A stretch of 64,000 nt of DNA from UBA1535 sp964371035 (GTDB lineage Bacteria > Bacillota > Clostridia > Tissierellales > Sedimentibacteraceae): NCBI GenBank assembly GCA_964371035.1, contig CAYJLG010000008.1, positions 1 through 64,000 of the forward strand, written 5' to 3'. Shown here in pieces: positions 24,869 through 32,259 of the stretch. The first letter of the stretch is position 1, and each line of letters opens with the position of its first letter. The notes under the pieces were generated by a model. That model was not told the origin of the DNA. It searched no databases and saw only the letters and a program-made list of their open reading frames with translations. Position numbers and translations under genes: made by a program.

Positions 24869-25330
24869 TTATAAAATCTCTTCTATGACTACGACTGTTA
24901 GCAGCAATCCTGAAATCACCATTATAATGCCTATAGTTAAAAATACTAATCCTATTTTTTTTGAAGAATTAACAATAGATTTACTATTGATGAAAACAGT
25001 GTTAACATCAGCATTATATATTCTTATATCTACTAAATCCCCTATAGCAAAGCTCTTTCCATTTGGTCGTTTATTAGATTTGCGCGTTTTGACGCTAATT
25101 TTTGATTTAACAGAATGCGAAGTGCTGCGATACATAAAATCAATGACAGGATGATAGCTATATGTAATATCTCCTGCTGAATGTTCTCTTTCTTCTATTA
25201 TGTCTGAGATTCTTCCAGAGATTACTTCAAATTTTTCAGATGATAATTTTTTATAATCTTTTAAAAATCCACGCCCCAATGCTAAGAACATGGCTCCCAT
25301 AAGTATAAATGTAATAGGTATCAAAAACAT
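24869..25330 (-). CDS. DUF3592-like membrane protein
   Basis: A 153-residue protein with one transmembrane helix at each end (about 1-20 and 125-148) and a soluble middle of about 100 residues that resembles the DUF3592 layout (G-R-I-x-D-I then YHPVIDFMYR, and FAIGDLVDIRIYNAD). This kind of beta-rich extracytoplasmic domain is of unknown function. ATG with AAAGGAGTGTTTAAAT upstream. Probably co-transcribed with the zinc-ribbon gene 45 bases upstream. Confidence 0.6.
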   Translation of the reverse strand: MFLIPITFILMGAMFLALGRGFLKDYKKLSSEKFEVISGRISDIIEEREHSAGDITYSYHPVIDFMYRSTSHSVKSKISVKTRKSNKRPNGKSFAIGDLVDIRIYNADVNTVFINSKSIVNSSKKIGLVFLTIGIIMVISGLLLTVVVIEEIL

Positions 25331-25375
25331 ATTTAAACACTCCTTTAGATAAAGAAACTATCCATTTTATCGTAT

Positions 25376-25726
25376 TTATAATTGTATTTTCTTTACTACG
25401 CTTGATTTTAGTTTCATTGCACCAAATCCATCAATTTTACAATCAATGTCATGTCCGTCAGATGAATCAAAAATAAGTTTAATATTTTTTACCTTAGTTC
25501 CTATTTTGATAGATGAAGAGCTACCTTTTACTTTTAAGTCTTTGACTACAGTAACAGAGTCTCCATCATTTAGTACGTTTCCATTTGAATCTCTAATCAC
25601 AGAGACCGTATCCTCTTTGATTTCTTCTGCACTCCATTCATGTGCACACTCTGGACATATTAATAAAAGTCCATCTTCATAAGCGTATTCTGAATTGCAC
25701 TTTGGGCAATTTGGTAAATTGTTCAT
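25376..25726 (-). CDS. yjdM: YjdM/PhnA-type zinc-ribbon protein
   Basis: A 116-residue protein with an N-terminal zinc ribbon (CPKCNSEYAYEDG ... CPECAHEW) and a C-terminal beta domain containing VIRDSNGNVLNDGDSVTVVKDLKVKG, the hallmark of the YjdM (formerly PhnA) family. Its function is unclear, and the old link to phosphonate use was not upheld. The start is the ATG at 25726. An earlier in-frame ATG at 25738 is inside the ribosome binding site (ATGGAGGAAGAA). Confidence 0.88.
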   Translation of the reverse strand: MNNLPNCPKCNSEYAYEDGLLLICPECAHEWSAEEIKEDTVSVIRDSNGNVLNDGDSVTVVKDLKVKGSSSSIKIGTKVKNIKLIFDSSDGHDIDCKIDGFGAMKLKSSVVKKIQL

Positions 25727-25923
25727 TTCTTCCTCCATTTTAAAATTATTATCTTTGTTCCTAATGATACCGCCTTATACTATTCATGTATATCATTGAA
25801 GTTTGGTAAGGTGCAAAACACTTTCTTAATGACTATTTATCAATTCTTGTATAAGATGTAGCTTTTCCTTTTCCATGTTGAGTTATAAAGCCTTATTCCA
25901 TAAGTTTTTTCAAATGATTTTAT

Positions 25924-26046
25924 TTATATTGTTATCCTCTTTTCTAATATCTCCAACAATTCGTTTGGTGTAACAATAAACGGTTTCTTGGGGAAGTGCT
26001 TGATGTTTCCGGTTATAAGGAATGCATCGTCAGCTCTCTTTTTCAG
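25924..26046 (-). pseudogene. Remnant of a PIN-domain toxin gene (C-terminal end)
   Basis: The minus-strand frame ending at 25924 reads RADDAFLITGNIKHFP, then KPFIVTPNELLEIL. This is the C-terminal part of PIN-family toxin components (acidic residue, LITGNxKHFP, PFIVTPxExL). The first two thirds of the gene, including the other catalytic acids, are absent. The rest of the 25739-26140 interval shows no intact gene. It is evidence of a lost toxin-antitoxin locus beside the Fic pair. Confidence 0.55.
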
Positions 26047-26140
26047 GAAAAAGCACAACTATGTGTGATGCATCATAAGAAGAAGTCAACAAATCCTCAT
26101 CTAATAGATGCATAGTGCCATTACTATAAAGAGTTTTAGA

Positions 26141-26854
26141 TTAAACATCTTCCACATACTCATGCGGTCTTTCTACATAATCCCTAACTTTATAATCACC
26201 AATCATTTCATACTTGTTATCTTGATTTCCTGTTAAATTTGTGTTAGCATTATCACCTAAAATCGCATCAAAAAAAAATTTTTCGAGATACTCATATTTT
26301 GAATAAATCCCTTGTGATGCCCACACTAATGCGTTTCTCACATAAGCAGAATGAACTTTGAAAAGTTCGTGTTTCACATCAAATCCTAATGAATTGGCAA
26401 GTAATACTGCAAAAACAATGATCGACCTTGTGTTACCTTCTCTAAAGGGATGTATCTGCCAAATATTTGCGATAACTCTTACAAGACGAAAAACAATATC
26501 TTTATCATTTTCACTATTTCTTTTGAGCTTTGAAATTTCTTTCATTGCAGTATTAAGTTGTTTTTTTATTTCTTTTGGGACAGTATATTTTACAGTATCT
26601 CCACCAAGGATATCTTCATTTTTTATAATCTGAATAGTACGAATTTCACCAGCCCAGTCATAGATTTGACCAAATATAGCATAGTGAATATCCAATAGTG
26701 TTTTACTATCAAACTTATCATATTTATAATTATGGATTGCGAGCATAGCTAAATTTGTTATATCAGCCTCAGCTTTTGCAAATAATTCTCTGTCCTTAAT
26801 GTTAGCAAGGTTTTTCAAAACATCTGAATCATCATATAAATAAGGATCACTCAT
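26141..26854 (-). CDS. Fic-domain protein (toxin of a Fic/antitoxin pair)
   Basis: A 237-residue Fic protein. The Fic signature HPFREGNTRS is at 135-144, preceded by the flap region (IRTIQIIKNEDILGG) and YAIFGQIYDWAGEIR. Fic enzymes usually transfer AMP to a hydroxyl. Here the second arginine of HPFxxGNxRxxR is missing (Ile at 146), as in the kinase-type Doc branch, so the exact reaction is uncertain. I start at the ATG at 26854, preceded by CGGAGGCAAGCA. A longer frame adds 24 unconserved residues. It overlaps the preceding antitoxin-like gene by eight bases. The same frame stays open for 38 codons past the stop. Confidence 0.82.
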   Translation of the reverse strand: MSDPYLYDDSDVLKNLANIKDRELFAKAEADITNLAMLAIHNYKYDKFDSKTLLDIHYAIFGQIYDWAGEIRTIQIIKNEDILGGDTVKYTVPKEIKKQLNTAMKEISKLKRNSENDKDIVFRLVRVIANIWQIHPFREGNTRSIIVFAVLLANSLGFDVKHELFKVHSAYVRNALVWASQGIYSKYEYLEKFFFDAILGDNANTNLTGNQDNKYEMIGDYKVRDYVERPHEYVEDV

Positions 26855-27380
26855 TGCTTGCCTCCGTAGAAAACCCATACATTGCAAGAGTTTCGTTAAA
26901 TAAAGATAGGAATGATTTATCGCCATTTTTCCAGTCAGTTATTTTGTTTTCTGTCGCATCACTTATATAAACACCTTCAATAGCATTCATAGCATTAGCA
27001 AAAGATATGCTTTTATCTTTTTGTTCAGTTGTAAGCATATCCATATTAAAAGATAATTTTAAAAGCATAAGTTCACGACAAAGCTTTTTATCAATGAGTT
27101 TAGCCGCCTGGTCAAGCTCTAATAATCTATTTTCTATTTGTGGAATTTCGATTTTGTATTTTTTTGACAACTCAATCTTTGATGAAATATTTTTGATTTC
27201 AGCTTTTTTAATATATTTACTTACAACTTTTCCATTCACCCTATTTTGAAGATAAAAATATTCTTTACCATTAATTGTTTTCTTTGAAATATACCCTTGT
27301 GGTAAAGTATCTATTTTGGATTGCATATTTTGTAGTTTTTTCAGCAAGCTATTGTACTCGCTGAATACTATATTAATCAT
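26847..27380 (-). CDS. Probable antitoxin partner of the Fic protein
   Basis: A 177-residue basic protein translated just ahead of fic with an eight-base overlap. About 60 N-terminal residues carry a LPQGYISKKTINGKEYFYLQ strand region like those of KTR-type small binding domains. The C-terminal 45 residues (FANAMNAIEGVYIS ... ITDWKNGD) resemble VbhA-type Fic antitoxins, whose inhibitory helix has (S/T)xxxEG. Here the Glu-Gly is kept but the Ser/Thr position is Met. The start is the ATG at 27380 with GGGGGTGGATTTG before it. Antitoxin function is inferred from order, overlap and this motif. Confidence 0.6.
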   Translation of the reverse strand: MINIVFSEYNSLLKKLQNMQSKIDTLPQGYISKKTINGKEYFYLQNRVNGKVVSKYIKKAEIKNISSKIELSKKYKIEIPQIENRLLELDQAAKLIDKKLCRELMLLKLSFNMDMLTTEQKDKSISFANAMNAIEGVYISDATENKITDWKNGDKSFLSLFNETLAMYGFSTEASNE

Positions 27381-27409
27381 CAAATCCACCCCCATATCTT
27401 ATTGTATCA

Positions 27410-27438
27410 ATTATAGCACATAATAACCCACTTTTCAA
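27410..27438 (-). promoter_or_regulatory. Promoter of the Fic/antitoxin operon
   Basis: On the minus strand TTGAAA (27433-27438), 17-base spacer and TATAAT (27410-27415), about 30 bases before the antitoxin ATG. No obvious operator palindrome overlaps it. Confidence 0.6.
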
Positions 27439-27560
27439 TGTTTTTTATAATTTTGTAGGTTAATATTTTTAGTTTAAATTCATAGTTTTGCCTTTATGAA
27501 TAACGATACTTTCATCTAAACAATAAACAGTACATATAGTGCAATATTAGTATATTCAAT

Positions 27561-28025
27561 TTATAACTTACCTATTCTATCATATCTACTTTCCCAATCT
27601 CTAGGTAATATCTCAAATAAGTAAAGATCGAATTTAGCTTTTCCAACAACTTTAATAATATCCTTTTTAAGAGCTTTGCCATCATTATCATTTAAAATTT
27701 TCTTTAATGCATACATTCTAGAAAACAAATCTGTATTTGAAACTAAAATATTTTCATCATCATAAGCAGATAATACTATAGATGATGTTTTGCCTATTAA
27801 TTTGTTGTGGTGAGCACATACATTTCTTAAACTCCTAACAGCATCTATCCAGGTATCCATTTGCTTAGTTACTTCTTTGCCGTACTTAGGTTTAGAATAT
27901 CCATAGCGAAGAACTTCTTTTCTTAGATCTCCTCTTAAAAATGAATATATATTGGTCACAATTCCGAATTCAAAATAGGCAAAAAAACTTTTCAAACGCC
28001 TTGCCTTGTGATATACTAATAGCAA
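27561..28025 (-). pseudogene. Abi_2 (AbiD/AbiF) abortive-infection protein, 5'-truncated
   Basis: The 154-codon frame matches only the C-terminal half of Abi_2 family proteins: YFEFGIVTNIYSFLRGDLRK, then TWIDAVRSLRNVCAHHNKLIGK with the RN(x)4-6H-like motif linked to HEPN RNases, and a helical tail. Intact members have about 300 residues. The first 15 codons of the frame do not look homologous, so the break is near 27975. Normally these proteins abort phage infection. This copy has lost its N-terminal domain and is probably inactive. Confidence 0.65.
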
Positions 28026-28038
28026 GGCGAAAGATAGA

Positions 28039-28422
28039 TTGCATTACCATCTTGATTTGGGCAGTAAAAAAATCCACTTACAAAAATGCGATGAAAAATG
28101 CAGCATCGTTAGGGCTACTTTTGAAAACTTCTTTTTCAAGCACTGTGAACAAACCAACATAGATAAGAAGTTTTATATCAATATGGGCTATCTGTTGGGA
28201 TTACTTGATACTGAGGTCGAATATCTGCTAAGGCACAACGGCTATACCCTACAATTATGGGGCAAGACTTTTGACTTCATTTTTGAGAGTAGTTTTATGT
28301 GTTCGTTCGGTAGAGATTACACTATTGCACTAATAGAAAAGGTAAATATGGAACTGAAGAAAGAGTTTGGAGATAAATCCACCTTAAAACTCATTGATTA
28401 TAAAGGGAGAAAACAATGTTAG
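28039..28422 (+). CDS. Helix-turn-helix-like protein upstream of broken fic
   Basis: A 127-codon frame with a TTG as the first usable start and no convincing ribosome binding site, probably truncated at its 5' end. The middle (YINMGYLLGLLDTEVEYLLR, then HNGYTL) resembles the second half of an Xre-type helix-turn-helix. A conserved-looking FDFIFESSFMCSFGRDYTIAL segment follows. It overlaps the next frame (broken fic) by seven bases, so it was probably a regulator or antitoxin for it. I do not recognise the family with confidence. Confidence 0.4.
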   Translation: MHYHLDLGSKKIHLQKCDEKCSIVRATFENFFFKHCEQTNIDKKFYINMGYLLGLLDTEVEYLLRHNGYTLQLWGKTFDFIFESSFMCSFGRDYTIALIEKVNMELKKEFGDKSTLKLIDYKGRKQC

Positions 28423-29019
28423 ACAATAAATTAGGTATCACAACAGAAGCCGAACTTGCTGTTGCTGAAGAAAAAATAAGTAAAGTGAAAGCCTATGAAC
28501 TTTTTGACCAAGGCATTTTTGACACCTTAGACAGTGGCAAGTTTTCTTCCTTATCCTTTATTCATAAGCACTTGTTTGGTGAAATTTACGACTTTGCAGG
28601 AAAGATGCGAACAGTGAATATAGCAAAGAGCAGTTTCAGATTTGCTCCTGTGATGTATTTGGAAGCATCTTTAAAGCATATCGATGCTATGCCAGAAGCA
28701 CAGTTGACCAGATTATAGAGAAGTATGTAGAAATGAATATAGCCCATCCATTTAGGGAGGGTAATGTCGCAGTACAAGGATTTGGCTTGATTTGATGCTA
28801 CGAAAAAATCTAAGTCAAGTGGTGGACTGGAGCAAGGTTGACAAATCGGACTATCTGTTAGCGATGGAGCGAAGCCCTATCAAAGACATTGAAATAAAGC
28901 ACTTGCTAAAACAGGCTTTAACCGATGATGTGAACAATAGAGAAGTCTATATTAAGGGCATTGATGCGAGTTATCATTATGAGGGCTATTATGTATTCAA
29001 AGCGGAAGATTTGATTTAG
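28416..29019 (+). pseudogene. Fic family protein gene with two single-base deletions
   Basis: Three consecutive frames together give one Fic protein of about 200 residues: frame 1 (28416-28718) from MLDNKLGITTEAEL through FAPVMYLEASLKHIDAMPEAQ, frame 2 with IIEKYVEMNIAHPFREGN, and frame 3 with STRIWLDLMLRK to YVFKAEDLI (ending 29019). Frame breaks lie at CAGTTGACC (one T short of CAG TTT GAC) and at AATGTCGC (one G short of AAT GGT CGC). Each is a single-base loss in a short run, so both real decay and sequence error are possible. Confidence 0.7.
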
Positions 29020-29162
29020 CGATAATATAGGGAAGATATATGAAAACTTTGCGAACAAAATCGTATTGAGTGCGTACTCCGAATGGATAGAATGTGTCTC
29101 ATTCCCAAAATTGCTAAAAAGCCAGTTGATAAGAGAATTAAAAATAAGGATGGTGCTATACA

Positions 29163-29882
29163 ATGATCAATATAGCTATTTGTGATGATGAAAATACATT
29201 TATTGAAAACAATAAAATGATTTTAGACAAAGCATTAAACGAGCTTCATGTGACAGCACAAATAACTACCTATCAAAATAGTGCCAATCTTTTAGCAGAT
29301 ATTACAGATGATAATAAGCAATTTGATTTGATACTTCTTGATATTGAAATGCCAAAACATAATGGTATGGATATTGCGCGGAAAATTAAACCATTTCTTC
29401 CAAACTCAAAAATCATTTTTATTACTTCACACATGGAATTTGTATTAGATGCTTTTGAGCTTACTATCTTTAGATATGTACCAAAACACGACACAGAGAA
29501 CAGGCTATATAAAGCGATTTGCGATGCACTTAAAATTGCAGTAATTGAAAATGATAAATTTTATCAAATATCCATAGGGAAATCAGTTAAAAAAATTTTG
29601 CTCAAGGAGATTTATTATATAAAGCGTGATGGAAAAAATGCGGTATTTATTCTTGATAATACAGAGGAAAAAATACGAAAACCTCTAAAAAATATTTTTG
29701 AAGAAATTTCATTGCCTGAATTTATATTTATCGATAGAGGTGTTATTGCAAATCTTATCCATATCATGAAAATATACAACGGATATGCTTGTTTTAGAAA
29801 TGGTGAAAAAATTGCAATTAGTCGTTCTCATATAAACGAAGTAAAATCACATCTTAATAAGTATTGGGGGGAACGCATATAA
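29163..29882 (+). CDS. LytTR-type response regulator (AgrA-like)
   Basis: A 239-residue response regulator. The receiver domain (1-125) has the acidic pocket ICDDE at 6-10 and phospho-acceptor Asp60 in LILLDIEMP. The C-terminal LytTR DNA-binding domain (about 135-235) contains IYYIKRDGKNAVF, FIFIDRGVIANLIHI and ISRSHINEVK. It ends in TAATG, overlapping the histidine kinase start by one base. A pair of 21-base-spaced repeats of the LytTR type stands before the downstream membrane/ABC operon, its likely target. Confidence 0.88.
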   Translation: MINIAICDDENTFIENNKMILDKALNELHVTAQITTYQNSANLLADITDDNKQFDLILLDIEMPKHNGMDIARKIKPFLPNSKIIFITSHMEFVLDAFELTIFRYVPKHDTENRLYKAICDALKIAVIENDKFYQISIGKSVKKILLKEIYYIKRDGKNAVFILDNTEEKIRKPLKNIFEEISLPEFIFIDRGVIANLIHIMKIYNGYACFRNGEKIAISRSHINEVKSHLNKYWGERI

Positions 29883-31120
29883 TGGATATTGTATTATCAC
29901 TTATATCAAATATTTTGCTTTCTTTTGGTGCTATTCTTATTATTGAAAAAACAATTAAATGTATGTTAGAAAAGAAAGTTTACATACTTGTTTCTTTGCT
30001 ATCTGGTGTAGTGTTGACACTGATGATATTTTTCTCTCTTCCGTCTTATGTTGTAGCGGCTGTTTTTGCCGTTTGTGTGAGCTTACTATTTGCAAATACA
30101 AGAAGAATGTCATTTTTTTTAGCATTCAATATTACAGTCGGCATATTGTTTTACGACTTTTTCATATCTTCTATTCTTGCAATATACACTGGCAATTTAG
30201 AATTTACAAATCCTTACTATATCATAAATTTGATAGTTGCAATTGTATTTCGACTTGTATTAGTTATCATCGGTTTAAATTACTATAAAATAAAGAAAGA
30301 CTATTTTAATATAACAACAATACTTGGATTAATTGCTTTGATTTTCTTTGCTGAAAAAATTTCTGATGTATATGGCAATGATGATATATTCTTTACTTGG
30401 CTCATTTTATATATCATTTTTATCGGTGGAACACAAGTATATAGAATAAATATTTTGTACGAAAATGAGAAACTTGCAAAAATGCTTTTAGAAGAACAAG
30501 AAGAACTGTTACAAAGAGAAATTCATATCATAGATGAAACTTATAATGTTAATAGAGAGCTTTATCACGATATGCACAATCATATAGTAATTCTAAAAGA
30601 CCATTTAGCAAAAGGAGAACTAGGGCAAGCAAAAGATTATTTAGATGAAGTTTATGCACCTATTTCAAAAATTATAAAGACAAGCTACACAGGTAATAAA
30701 TCTGTGGATTACTTGCTTAGTCATAAAATAGATATAGCAAATAGCAAAGGAATTACTGTATCTGTGAATGCAGAATTTCCGATTAACACAAGCATTGTCA
30801 TATCCGATTTATGTGCAATATTAGGCAATATGCTTGATAACGCTATTCGTGGAAATGAGAATGTAAAGCAAAAAATCATAGATGTCAAAATCAGAAGAAT
30901 AAATGATATGCTAATTATTAAAGTGGTAAATCCTACTTGTGATGAGCTTTCTCACGATGATTTTTCTACTACAAAAGATGATAAATCACTGCACGGAATA
31001 GGTTTAAAAAGTATTGATAGACTTGCACATAAATATGATGGTGATATGCGAGTTTCTTATGAAGATGGCTTGTTTATCAACACAGTTACCCTATCATATT
31101 CTGCTGTTTTGAAAAATTAA
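29882..31120 (+). CDS. GHKL sensor histidine kinase (AgrC-like)
   Basis: A 412-residue kinase with about six N-terminal transmembrane helices (1-200), a coiled segment (EKLAKMLLEEQEELLQREI), the phospho-acceptor region RELYHDMHNHIVILKDHL, and a GHKL ATPase domain with N box LCAILGNMLDNAIRGN and G box HGIGLKS. This is the architecture of peptide-sensing AgrC/HPK10-type kinases. The ATG at 29882 overlaps the regulator's stop. GGGGGGAACGCATATA precedes it, while a longer frame from TTG at 29864 is not credible. Confidence 0.86.
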   Translation: MDIVLSLISNILLSFGAILIIEKTIKCMLEKKVYILVSLLSGVVLTLMIFFSLPSYVVAAVFAVCVSLLFANTRRMSFFLAFNITVGILFYDFFISSILAIYTGNLEFTNPYYIINLIVAIVFRLVLVIIGLNYYKIKKDYFNITTILGLIALIFFAEKISDVYGNDDIFFTWLILYIIFIGGTQVYRINILYENEKLAKMLLEEQEELLQREIHIIDETYNVNRELYHDMHNHIVILKDHLAKGELGQAKDYLDEVYAPISKIIKTSYTGNKSVDYLLSHKIDIANSKGITVSVNAEFPINTSIVISDLCAILGNMLDNAIRGNENVKQKIIDVKIRRINDMLIIKVVNPTCDELSHDDFSTTKDDKSLHGIGLKSIDRLAHKYDGDMRVSYEDGLFINTVTLSYSAVLKN

Positions 31121-31121
31121 T

Positions 31122-31151
31122 ACAGTTCACGGACAAATTCCTACCATTCGC
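31122..31151 (+). promoter_or_regulatory. LytTR-type tandem repeat operator
   Basis: ACAGTTCAC (31122-31130) and ACCATTCGC (31143-31151) are separated by 12 bases, giving the 21-base periodicity of AgrA/LytTR binding sites. Each is followed by GGACA. A -10 element TACAAT lies at 31183-31188 with a poor -35, as expected for an activator-dependent promoter of the small membrane protein and ABC genes. Confidence 0.6.
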
Positions 31152-31223
31152 GGACATTTTCGCATAACCTTCGTTTTTAAGCTACAATGTAATTGTAGTA
31201 AATTAGAAACGGGGGTTATTTTT

Positions 31224-31394
31224 ATGAAAACATTTTACATTAGATTAGGTATGAGTATTCTTTGGCTAATTATCAGTATCTCGAACATATTTACTCACAA
31301 TTATACGACTGTGGCTATTTATGTTGTTATTTCAATAATCTTTTTTGTATTTGCAGCAAAGCCAATAAAGATAATAAAAGAAAAAGTGAGGTGA
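31224..31394 (+). CDS. Small two-helix membrane protein (56 aa)
   Basis: A 56-codon gene starting ATG after GGGGGTTATTTTT. It encodes two transmembrane segments (LGMSILWLIISISNIF and VAIYVVISIIFFVFA) and a basic tail (KPIKIIKEKVR). No signal peptidase site, double-glycine leader or cysteine/proline pattern of an Agr-type peptide is visible, so it is more likely an immunity or accessory membrane protein than a signal precursor. It is the first gene behind the LytTR-type operator. Confidence 0.6.
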   Translation: MKTFYIRLGMSILWLIISISNIFTHNYTTVAIYVVISIIFFVFAAKPIKIIKEKVR

Positions 31395-31397
31395 TTT

Positions 31398-31559
31398 ATG
31401 CGACATTCAATCATTAGAATTATATTAGGTGTTATTTTTATTATATCTGGAATACCAACCATTGTAACAGGATTTGGCATTATTTTCTTGCTTACAGGAA
31501 TTGCATTTCTTTCATCTGGTATAAAACTTTTTAAGGAGCATAAGGATAATGAAAAATAA
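31398..31559 (+). CDS. Small two-helix membrane protein (53 aa)
   Basis: A 53-codon gene beginning three bases after the previous stop, with AAAGTGAGGTGATTT as ribosome binding site. It consists of two glycine-rich helices (IIRIILGVIFIISGIPTIV and FGIIFLLTGIAFLSSGI) and a charged end. Its last 11 bases overlap the start of the ABC ATPase gene, so it is part of the transporter operon. Function unknown. It could be an immunity or transporter accessory subunit. Confidence 0.6.
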   Translation: MRHSIIRIILGVIFIISGIPTIVTGFGIIFLLTGIAFLSSGIKLFKEHKDNEK

Positions 31560-32259
31560 TCAAGATAGAACTTTATTAAGCATAAGCAATTTAAAGGCGT
31601 GGTATAGCAAAGAAAAACTTGTATTAAATGATTTTTCTCTTAACTTATATAACAATGAATGTGTTGGACTAATTGGCTTGAATGGTGCAGGAAAGACAAC
31701 TTTTATAAAAGTTGTTGCAGGACTTCTCACAAGTTATGAGTGTGATAATAAAGTTTGGATTGGTGGTAATACTGGCTTTCGCTCAGAGAGTTTTAAGAAA
31801 GAACGATATGTAAGCTTTGCTGATGAAAGTGGGTTTTTATATCTTACATTCAATGAATATTTAGACTATGTATTTGACTCTTATGAAAAAGCGCGAGAAG
31901 ATATTGCACATCTCATAGAGGGTTTTAATTTTGAAAACTATACCAATGTTTTAATTAAGGAATTATCAACAGGTAATAAGAAAAAAGTATCACTAATTAC
32001 AGCTTTTGCATTAAAACCGAAGTTACTTTTACTTGATGAGCCTGTAAATGGACTTGATTTTGAAAGCACAGAATTTCTCTATAAACTTATGAATGAATAT
32101 AGTGGGTTTGGTACGATACTTTTTTCATCACACATCTTGGAAAGCATCTGCCTTATTTCTGATAGAGTGTTACTTTTAAAAGATGGGAGGATAGAACGCA
32201 CCTTTGATGATTTGGAAATTAATGCAGATAGCATAAGGGAGGCTCTGAATGATGTTTAG
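31549..32259 (+). CDS. ABC transporter ATP-binding protein
   Basis: A 236-residue ATPase of the exporter/ABC-2 type: Walker A GLNGAGKTT, signature LSTGNKKK (the second Gly of LSGGQ varied), Walker B LLLDEPVNGLD and the switch His in SSHILES. It powers the permease encoded by the next gene, with which it overlaps by 11 bases. The setting, with a LytTR two-component system and tiny membrane proteins, resembles bacteriocin or antimicrobial-peptide self-protection modules. That role is inference. Confidence 0.87.
   Translation: MKNNQDRTLLSISNLKAWYSKEKLVLNDFSLNLYNNECVGLIGLNGAGKTTFIKVVAGLLTSYECDNKVWIGGNTGFRSESFKKERYVSFADESGFLYLTFNEYLDYVFDSYEKAREDIAHLIEGFNFENYTNVLIKELSTGNKKKVSLITAFALKPKLLLLDEPVNGLDFESTEFLYKLMNEYSGFGTILFSSHILESICLISDRVLLLKDGRIERTFDDLEINADSIREALNDV

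Noticed and set aside
29864..29881. Upstream TTG start for the histidine kinase
   Set aside because: It is part of the GGGGGG ribosome binding region and overlaps the regulator gene; ATG at 29882 fits better.
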